Below are positions 27,401 through 37,456 of a stretch of DNA of 64,000 nt, piece after piece; the stretch's first letter is position 1, and each line of letters starts with the position of its first letter. The notes under the pieces are model-generated. The model did not search any database, had not been told where the DNA came from, and saw only the letters and a list, made by a program, of their open reading frames with translations. The DNA is from Ricordea florida. Its lineage: Eukaryota; Cnidaria; Anthozoa; Corallimorpharia; Ricordeidae. The stretch covers positions 9,612,378-9,676,377 of the forward strand of contig OX453279.1 of assembly GCA_949710005.1 (NCBI GenBank), given 5' to 3'. The position numbers were made by a program, and so were the translations under genes.

Positions 27401-30400
27401 ACCATTCTTACTTCCTATCTTTTAGATAATGGGCCACATTATCACAACAGTGGGGTTCTCTTTTACCTATCTGAAGTGAACCAAACTTTTAACTTCACCA
27501 TTAAGGAGTACAACAACTTTGAAGCTGGTGAGGGGAAGTCACAACTCGATTCCCACTTTGCCCACATCAGCCACAAAATTGTCCGGTGGGTGCGTTTGGG
27601 AAACAACCTGGAAAGTGGTGAACAAATTGCAGAGTTGATAAAGGTAAATTGTACATTGCATGTTTATTTCATGTAAACCAAAAAAAAAACCCCTTGTTTA
27701 TAAGAACATGGCTATAGGTTTTATGTTGGTGGTGAAGGTGATACAGTGTAAAGTCAGTCTGCATTGCAAAGTCAGTCTGCATTGCAGATTGAAAGGCTAT
27801 CCTGTGTGCTTTTGGTCTGTTGGCCATGTAAATGGTCTGTAATACATGTAGGAGTGCCTGCTGTTTGTTTCATTTATCATTGTTGAAGATAACCATTAGC
27901 TGTACTGTGTTACTAGCATTGAGGGAGGTGCTTATTTGTCATTTGTTGGGTTTATAATACTAACTTAAAACAGAAGCGTTCATCGTTTTCATACATTCAA
28001 TCTTTTTTCCCTACAGACAATGAAGAATTCATCATGCAAGAAGCTGGTGATAGACAGACCCAAGGCAAAAAAAGTGTCAACTTTAAAGGATATTTCCTTA
28101 TTTGGAAACTTTACCTTTCCTACTGAAGGCGAATTTGCTGATGGTTTGCAGTTGAGGCCATTGGCAGGGATTGGCAATGCTATATGTAAAACCAAGGCAC
28201 AAATATCACAACTGTCTGGGCGCCAGAATCCCATAGCTGGTGCAACTGGTGCTTTGGTGACTGAAGAACAGCCAGCAGCAGAACCTCTTGAATGCCCAAC
28301 ACCTTTTCCAGCTACAAGGAATGAGGACTATGCTTTAAGGTTTATTCAACACGCCCCTGAGCAGTCAGTCACTTCATCAATGCAGCCCTTTTTGGTTGAC
28401 CAGTATCTTTCCCAGAGGCTGGAAAAGGGATATGCTCTAAAACATGGTCCAGGAAAGAGGACAGTGTTCAGCCAGGCACAGAAAGAAATAATGGTTGAGT
28501 TTTACAATAGACAAGCCATTAATCACATTAGAGCCGAACCACGAGATGTGATTAAGGCAATGCAAAATGCTGGCTTGAAAGTGCTTACAGCGGCCCAAAT
28601 CAAGAATTGGTGGTCGACTTACCACCGCAAGAATAGAAATTTACTTGCCACTGGATTTCCTGCTGCTAGTGATGTCCCTCACAGTGCACCATCAGTCACT
28701 ATACCATCCACTGCATCATCAGCTTCCGTTCTTCCCAGTTCAACATCTGCTACCATGCCTTCCAGGGCACCACCTGCTACGGTACCATTGTCCTCTGCAT
28801 TGCCAGCTACTGTGCCTTCCAGTGCTCCACCTGCTACAGTTCCATCATACCCAGCTACTGTGCCTTCAAATGCATCCTTTGCTACATTACCATCGTCCAC
28901 TGCATTGCCAGCTACCGTGCCTACCAGTGCACAATCTGCTATACACATAGTACCATCGTCCACTGCACACCCAGCTACTGTGCCTTCAAATGTATCGTTT
29001 GCTACATTACCATCGTCCACTTCATTGCCAGCTACTGTGCCAACCACTTTAACTGGCCATCTGTCACAACTGTCAGGTGCTGTAATAGAATGGCATTTCC
29101 CTGAAGATTTCAGTCAGTCCACTATTGATGTTAGGAATGGAAGCAATGCATGTGCTTTCATTTCTCTGTACTTTGGACAAGTGGCTTCGAAGGGTCTACT
29201 TTCCCCAAGGCAGGGATTTGCATTGACTGTTCATTGGAAGGATGCCCTTAGAGAAGCAATTATGCGAGGAAATGACTTGCATGATGAAATGTTTGATTAT
29301 GAAGGGGTAAATCTTAACGTGGATGAAGCAGTTGAAATGGCTGGAGAGGACTGTGGCGTTCTCAGCCTTGGACAGCAGAAAGATTTATTTGGTGGTACTG
29401 GTGTTGCAAAACAGTTACTTGCTGAGTTTCTTGATGAATTATCTGGAAGGAACCAAAGAACTTGTCTCCTGTTTTTTTCTTCTGGAAGAACAATGCTTTT
29501 ATTTGTTGACAGTCATGGACATTTCTATTTTGTGGATTCACATTCCCACAGAGACTGTGGAGCAATTGTAGCAAGTGCACCACCTGGTTCCGGAGCAGCA
29601 TTTACAGAATGGATTGACAGAATGATGGACTTAACTTGGCAGACCCCTCTTACTTTGGGGTCAGTAACTGAGGTTATTTATGCATAAGGGCTGACATTTT
29701 TTTTAGTGTACGCTTGCATCACGCAAAAATCACATACCAATTTCATAAAAAGAGTAGCACAAGTACAAATGTTTTAGACTGGGAGCAGGCTCTCCTTTTT
29801 TGTGGCATGGAAAGAGGTTCAAAAGCAACAATTGAAGTTGCATTTGAGATAAGCACGCACAGGCACAATTTTGTCCTGGCCCCTAATTGTTTTTACCACT
29901 GATTTGCATGATTGATCCCCTTATTGTATTCACTATGGGATCTGACAAAATTGGATGACAGTTCAAAACACATGTATTTTTGTGCTGCTTGTGTGACTTT
30001 CTTATATCAACATACATTTACTAGTAAATGTAGTATCCAGACTTTTCTCAAAGGAAAACAAGAGAGGAATTTATTGTTCTAATTTATTGGAAAAATTGCT
30101 GTCAACCTCCTGGAATTGGTCAAGTGATTATCAACAGTTTCGGAAGAAAACACCAGTTTTCTGATGTGGAAAGCGTGTGATGAATGTTCATCAATCATGT
30201 CTTTGTTTCGAAAAAAAATTATGATTAATACAGAAAGTTTCAATAGGATGTTGTTTGCACTTAGGATTTATTTTTACCTCATAATTTTAAAACAGAGGTC
30301 ACTATTATCAGGGTTCTCTTCCATCCAAAAATAGAAAAGTGCTATGTTGTTCATTCTAAAAAAGGGAAAATCTAGTTAGTTGAAATGTCTTGATGTTGAT

Positions 30401-33400
30401 TTTCTTATGGTCTAAGGTCATTTCCAGTTAGCCTTGTAGTGCACTCGAGAAACATTTGCATTATATTATCATTGACAAAAATATGCTCTGATCACTTGTT
30501 CTGTGAAGTTGCAACAATGACAGTAAAGGTACTATAGAATAGTAATAGAATTATTTATTGTCAGTGGATTTCTGTAGGAGGGAGTGTTTTGATTGGTTGA
30601 AGGAATTCGCTGTGTAAAGGGGGTTTGTACATATCCACCACTCAGCCCTCCCCCCCCCCCCCAAAAAAAAAAAAAAATAATAACAAAAAAATTAAATATG
30701 TATGTACATATAAAATAAATAAAATAAAACAAGACAGGATCTCGGGGAATGTGGAAGTGCTAACTAAATCCATATAAGACAAAACATAAACATAGAAAGT
30801 TTACGTTGATTCCAAAAACATTTTTTTTTTATTTTCCAGCAATGAAATACATAGAAAAGCCTCTGTCATGGAAAACGGAAACTGAAGAATGAAAAATTAG
30901 TATAAAAATGACAAATAATTTGATGTTGAAAACTGCCTTGGTTACATAAATGCATCATTCACTTGACGTGTTATATCGTAAATTCCAATTATAAGCTATA
31001 AGTTGACTATTTCATTGCCTTTGCTAATTAGCAGAGGGGTTTACACTAAAACAGTATGCACCAAACACCACATGGGATATAATTGGGAGAGGGAGCCTCT
31101 CGCGTCTGGGTTTTGATGTCAGATTATCGGGGTAGGATGGGTGGTGTTCGTGTGTGCGTGTGTGTGTGTTGGCCTGGGGGGGGGATACTTATCATTGGAA
31201 TTGTACGGTACATGGGAAAGAGATTACAGCTCAAGTTCATGATCATGAATCAGGCATGCTAAAACAAAACGTATTTGATTATACGAGTAAGTTTGTTCAA
31301 GGTTGTCCCTTACGGTGCGAAGTTTCTTGTCCTCGTTAGCCATGATTTCACCCTTGATGATCTCAAATGACCGCTTGTCAACTCTCAGATATTCTGCCAC
31401 AGTTGTGTGGTTTACATCTGCTCCAGCAGCAAGACAATCAATGCCGTAAACCTCGGCGGTTGCTTGGGCAATACTCAGCTCGGTCGATATTGTAGCAAAA
31501 TTTTTCCCCAGCTTAAGGCCTTGCATCACCAGTCGTTTCTGAGGCGATGGATTGTTTTCTGCCATAAAGTCTGCAAAGCTCCATCTTCTACGGCAAGAAA
31601 AGAAAATCCGATTTTAGTAAACGAAAATGCCTAAAAGTTAAGAAATCAGCTGATATACTCACGCCGGAATCTAACTTCGTGCGCTTCGATTCCGAGGGGC
31701 CATCTCCATGTGATTGCGAAGACTTCTTTCTGAAATAAAAACAGAAAGTCAGAACAAATAAAGGCACTGATTCGAAAACTCAAATCGCCAGCAAAATTGA
31801 CTTGCCTCTGTTCCATTTTTTTCGGATGAAGAGTTGTTCCAGGAATGATTCACTGTCAATACAAATTGTAAGCTTGCAGTGGATTCAATGAATGAGGCGT
31901 GGAAATAAGATGCAAGCGGCAACATGAATGAAGATTCGGGCCAATCAAAAGGTGTGAGATTTACGCAATTTGGCACTTTTTACCGAGTAGCTGAAGTTCG
32001 ACCAAAACAGCTCGAAGAAAGGAAGCTCGTTTATTTTTGGAGGGCGCTTGTGTTTGATTATCTTGGCCCGGAAGATCTTGCAAGTGTTGCTTCGGTTTGC
32101 CTAACTTGGTGGAAATTTGTTTTCGAGAACAGAAAGCATCTTCACAAAGATTCATTGAGTGTCAAGATCTCATCTTGTGCACACAGGAAGGGTCATTGGT
32201 TCTAAAAACAATAGATAACAGGTCATAACAATGCCCCTAGCCCTGAATAACAATAGAGGTAGTGTTTACAGCGGGCGAATGAAAATAGAGGTTCCAGAGA
32301 GGTAGTGTCTTACTGCACAGGAAGGCTTTACCACAAAGTTCCGCTGAAATTGTATTCTCGAGGCTACACAGAATCCACTTGTTTAGGACATGCATCTCTT
32401 CCGTGAGAATGTTTTACAACTGGTTTCAACTGCTACGCGACATCAGGAATTGAACATACGAAACTGTGAGGGAATTGCAGGGTAAGCGCTGTTTACCGTC
32501 ACTTCGATTCTCGAGATGTATAAAGATTTTACATAACGAACAGTTCGGCGTTCTCGTTATCGTTTGTCTCCGTTCATTGGGAAGTCTAAAAGAAATTTGT
32601 TGTCTGAGGAATCGATTTGTTTTTACCAAAGACCTTCCCATGGACCCGGGCCCACGGATCGAAAATGGAGTTGATCTCGAGCTGAAAACCGACACGGGAG
32701 ACGGCGATTTTTTTTACATATGATGGGCATTGCTTCAGACTATGATGTTTCAGAAGACTTGTTTTGAAAAGCTTTACCGAACGTTTACATTGAGGTCTTT
32801 TTTATTTTGTGTATTTGTTATGGTTGACGATATTTCGCGCGACTTTGGCGCGTTCCCAATATCCGCGTGAGTTGTTGCTGTTCTGAATCACAAATTGACA
32901 GTTCCTTTGTGAAATCCGAGCGAAATGTTTTTCACAAGGTCGCTGATTGATGTATCGCTGAACTAATCCCGAAGCTATTTTATATCATTGTAAATTTCTC
33001 GCTTTTGGCACGTAGAAATTGTCCAAATTTTAGATATGTTACAGTTTTGAATGTATTGAATGGGTAGCTGAAATAAAATATTGTTTGAATGATATACAAG
33101 TTATCTTAAATCAAATTCTAAATTCAAAATTCGCGCTTTTAGCGTATGGGCCAATCAGGTCGTTCGGATTTAATTTGATTAGAGAAATTAGCGCCTGAAG
33201 CCTAACTGACGCTATTTCACTAGCCTATTGTTCTTCTGCCTAGTTCTTACACGGACCATTACTTAAACTGTTAGGCGCCTGATCATTCTTTACTTCAACA
33301 TCTGCTATGCCATTCTAACGGATGTCAAACAGCTATTAACTGTTTAACAGATTCTAATTTTTTCTAACGGCTTTGCTACCCGTTCTAATTTCTGCTAATG

Positions 33401-33775
33401 GTTACGCTTTCCTTTCTAACGGTCTAAAGTTAACGGCTAACGGATAGAGAATTCTTGCGAACGGTTACACTTAAAGTTCTAATGGTTGAAAGCTAACGCC
33501 TAACAGTTAGGCTAACGCCTCTAACGCTTTTGAGAAAACGTTCTAACGGATGTCTAACGGCGTTGCCCGTTTAATGGATAAGCGTTAAGGTACTCTTTCC
33601 TGTTCACGGGACTCACAAATGCAAAACCGTTATTAGATCTTTGACTCTCTTACTTACCACCATGGGATACCATTTGTGTTTAGCTTGCAAGGTGTATTCA
33701 ATTTTTATATCCTGATTATGCATGCCCATGTACCTTGAATTCAAGTTACCATGTGTATTACTATCAGTGATACAT

Positions 33776-33836
<61 letters not shown>

Positions 33837-35845
33837 CAGTTAATTTTTGTTTTCAGTTAATTTTTATTTTGAACTAGATAATTTTTTTCTTCCTAGTTAG
33901 TTTTATTTTTAGCTAGGTGATATTTTTTAACTAGGTGACATTTTTTTAACTAGGTGATATTTTTTTTAACTAGGTGATATTTTTTTAACTAGGTGATATT
34001 TTTTTAAAAAAATACAGGTCACAGGTCATTGTTTTACCAATACAGAAATTATCCTAAACATTCATTAAAGCCAACCTTGGGACTTATCTGACCTAACATT
34101 AGCTTTAATGGATGTTTAGGATAATTTCTGTATTGGTAAAACAATGACCTGTGACCTGTATTTTTTATAATAATATACATGAAAAAATTTCTCCATTTTG
34201 ATTGGCTAAGAGAAATGCAGTTTTCAGTTAACACAATGCAGAAAAGGGGTAATTCAGTGCAAAATGACGTAATAAACCAAGCATTCTGATTGATCAATGA
34301 TGAAAGAAACACACAGATAGCCAATCAAATGCAAGCCCTTTGTGGCGCAAAATTTGGATACACTGAAAATTTGCGAGTGAAACAATGGCCGGCGTTTTAA
34401 GTAGGTTTTCTTTCGCCACCGCAACAACAATACAAGAGCTGAAAAACAGCTCTAAAAACAAAAATACTGTGAAAAGCACTGCTTTTTGGTTGTCGGTGTG
34501 GAATAAGTGGTGTTTAGAGAAGAGAATTTCTGAGAAAATCGAAAACTATGAGCCGGCGGAGCTGAACACTTAGCTCGAGCGATTCTATGCGGAACTTAAA
34601 AACAAACACGGTGAAGATTACGAACCAGAAAGCCTGAAAGTAATGATTACATCACTTGATAGACACTTGAAGAACAAAGGGTATAGCCTGTCCATTGTTC
34701 GCGACAGAGAATTCAGTTCCTCCAAACAAGTACTGGACGGGAAAGCGAAACAGCTTCGCTTGGCTGGCCGCGGCAAGCGCCCAAACAAAGCTCGACAGCT
34801 ATCCGAAGTGGAGGAAGAAATTCTCTGGAAGTGCGAGAAACTCGGTGGTAAAACCCCAGAATCCTTGATTCATACAATGTGGTGGCTACTCACCCAACAA
34901 TTTGGTCTCCGTGGAAGACAGGAACATCACGGAATGAGACTGAACCCTGAAAGGTGACGACGGCCTTGAATTTGTCGAGTTTGCTGAAGGGCCAACGAAA
35001 ACCAGACCTGGAGGTTTGAACGCAAAACCAAGACAGTTTCAACCAAAAATGTTCCAGACTGGCGGAGAGAGATGTCCAGTTGCGTTATTTCGCCAGTACA
35101 TCAGCCGTAGGCCTCCCAGTCTCAGGCGAGTGGTGCATTTTATCTCTCGATAAAACACAACAGAGGACCTGGCGATGAAATCTGGTACAAAGTCCAGCCC
35201 ATGGGAGAAAATAAAATCAACTCCATGATGAAAAACATCATCTCTGAAACCACCCTTGAGTCATCTGAGAAGCGATTTTCCAATCACAGTGCCCGCAAAA
35301 CACTCGTAAGCAAGATGAAGAAAGCAAATCTCGAGAGGTCGTCAATTGCAAAAGTCACTGGTCACAGAAATATCCAGTCTTTAGACGACTACGATGAAGC
35401 AGACCAAGACGAACAGCGACAGCTTTCCTGGGCCATCTCGAAGGGAAATAGCACAGCAAAACCCAGTAGTCAATCTGGTCATTCTACTTCAAACGCAGTA
35501 ATTCCAGACATGATGAGCTCACAAGCACAGAATCTGATGAATTCCTTCACTAACTGCACTGTCACATTCAACCTCAACAGCAAGACCTCGCCTGTCATTA
35601 AACCTTGCAAACGACGATTCCATTTCATCGAAATTGATTCGGATACAGACTGATACAGACAATTCCTTGAACTTCTCAGCTGTACTTTGAACTTTTTTTG
35701 AGTCAAACTGTTATTTTGATCGAAAAGCGGTTGACATTTCCATGGTTTGAATAAATTATTTTTGCACGTGATTAGCGCGCGTTGCTTCTGCATAATTATG
35801 ATGACATATCGCATTTTTTCATGTATATTATTAAGAAGTAATCAC

Positions 35846-35881
<36 letters not shown>

Positions 35882-35947
35882 TTGTAAATTTTTCCATGAC
35901 CACAAATTGCACTCGCCCTACGGGCTCGTGCAATTTTGTTGGTCTGA

Positions 35948-35983
<36 letters not shown>

Positions 35984-36023
35984 TCGAAATCATGTGATTA
36001 CCTATACAAAAAAATATCACCGA

Positions 36024-36059
<36 letters not shown>

Positions 36060-37425
36060 ACAATCGACCTCAAATCGCATCCGATCGCACAATTCACGAA
36101 AAATCGCATAATTCAAAAAATAACGCACAACGTTCATAAAATAAAGCATGAATCAACAAGTGTCTTTGGAATTCCTGCAAAAATACGCCATTTTCAAGAT
36201 GATTTACCTTGGAAAAAGGCTAACAAGACTCTTTCACGTTCGATTTTGTATTCATTCGAAGTTAAGGCGTTATTTTGAATGTCAAGGACCTGGTACGAGT
36301 CTCATTCTTAAAGAGTCGCCTATTGGTGTAACACAAACACGCCCCTTGTTCAGATTAGCCAATCTGAATGGCTGTAATTTCCGGCCATTTACCCGCACGG
36401 CGGACTACCCCCACGGGTGATTTTTGCCAAAAGGAAAAAGGGAATCGTCAGAACACGCACTTGCACATAACCCGCACACGAAAACAAAACAAACTTATGC
36501 AAAATAGGTAGAGAACTCACAAAATTTGAAGCTATGGAGCGCTTTGAAAATTGCTCTGAGCCTTTCAGGCATTTTTTAATTGAACTCGTATTTCTCGTAA
36601 TTGAGTGCTAAGGCAGTGCTAGCTAGGAATATTTAGCTGATGCGTTGAGTATTCTTACATTATTTTTTTATCACAGACAATGTTAGGTTTGCACTGCACG
36701 TGTGTCGACAGACGTCAGCGTCATGTTTCAGTTTAGCTCCACCTCTTTCCCAGGGTTCTCTCCTACTCGGGGGCTGAGTGGGAGAGGACCCTGGGAACGA
36801 GGTTGAGTTTAGCTTTGTGTTTTACACAATAAAATTGTTTCATATAAAGCAGAAACGCATTCAAAATGTCTTAAGAGCAGCAAAAAAGTGTTTTTCTTAT
36901 CCTGAAACCTTATAAAACAAGCTTAAAATTGCTCAGAAAAAAATCGCACAATCTTCATTATTTATCGCATAATTGGCCTCTGTAATCGCATAATCTGCCC
37001 TGCAAATTTCGCATAATTTGCATTTTTTTATTGCACCCTATCAGAAGGCCTGCAGCTAGTTAAAAAAATGTCACCTAGTTAAAAAATATCACCTAGTTAA
37101 AAAAAATGTCACCTAGTTAAAAAAATATCACCTAGTTAAACAAAAACTATCTAGTTCAAAATAAAAATTAACTGAAAACAAAAATTAACTGCAACATATG
37201 TATATATATATATATATATATATAGGTAACTGACGAAGGTCTAAGACCGAAACGTTTTTTCTATTAAATTTTTAACTTTTTAACTTTTTTATCGTCAGAA
37301 GTTGTCCGTCCTTGCTTTATCTAACGTTTTTAAATTCATTTTTGTGGTGAGGCTTGGACTGTGAATCTTCATTGATCCTCCTGACGCAGTGGCATTCTTT
37401 GTTGGCTTGAGGCATTTTATAACCG

Positions 37426-37456
<31 letters not shown>

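Larger units (their letters stand above)
23541..33262 (+). mobile_element. 9.7 kb TTAA-flanked DNA transposon with a multidomain spliced transposase-like gene
   Basis: The element is bounded by TTAA (23537-23540 and 33263-33266) and a TIR of about 27 bp, GTAATGGTCCGYGYAAGAAC followed by TAGGCAG. It carries a six-exon plus-strand gene (23975-29687), a minus-strand ORF (31224-31565) and a plus-strand ORF (31924-32205). About 1.5 kb after the main gene and 1 kb at the right end have no recognised genes. The target duplication suggests a piggyBac- or Kolobok-like insertion chemistry, but the protein does not resemble the transposases I know from either. The ends are well matched and the main gene is intact, so the insertion is probably young. 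Confidence 0.85.
22621..33606. mobile_element. outer TIR element with TAACGG-rich arms, interrupted by the 9.7 kb transposon
   Basis: The left end TGAACGGGAAAACGTACCTT matches the inverse of the right end AAGGTACTCTTTCCTGTTCA, and both continue GCTTATCCRTTAAACGGG. The left arm (22621-23540) and right arm (33263-33606) carry dozens of (T)CTAACGG or CCGTTAG hexamers. With the insert removed the element would be about 1.26 kb, with no visible coding content. I could not see a clear target duplication. Confidence 0.8.
33833..37195. mobile_element. 3.4 kb TIR element carrying a tyrosine-recombinase pseudogene and nested MITEs
   Basis: GTTGCAGTTAATTTTTGTTT at the left is exactly inverted at the right, continuing TCAGTTAATTTTTATTTTGAACTAGATA. 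Both ends then carry 5-6 tandem copies of AACTAGGTGAYATTTTTTT in inverted orientation. Inside are a recombinase pseudogene (34385-35653) and three other elements (34008-34166, 35838-36003, 36024-37052). It is flanked on both sides by TA repeats. Confidence 0.75.

Noticed and set aside
28679-29047. Antisense Gly/Asp/Val-rich ORF in the transposase gene
   Set aside because: It is the reverse reading of the PATVPSS linker repeats.
23541-33262. Assignment to piggyBac or Kolobok from the TTAA duplication
   Set aside because: The protein lacks recognisable piggyBac or Kolobok motifs, and the terminal GTAATGG does not match the ends I know for either. TTAA alone is not enough.
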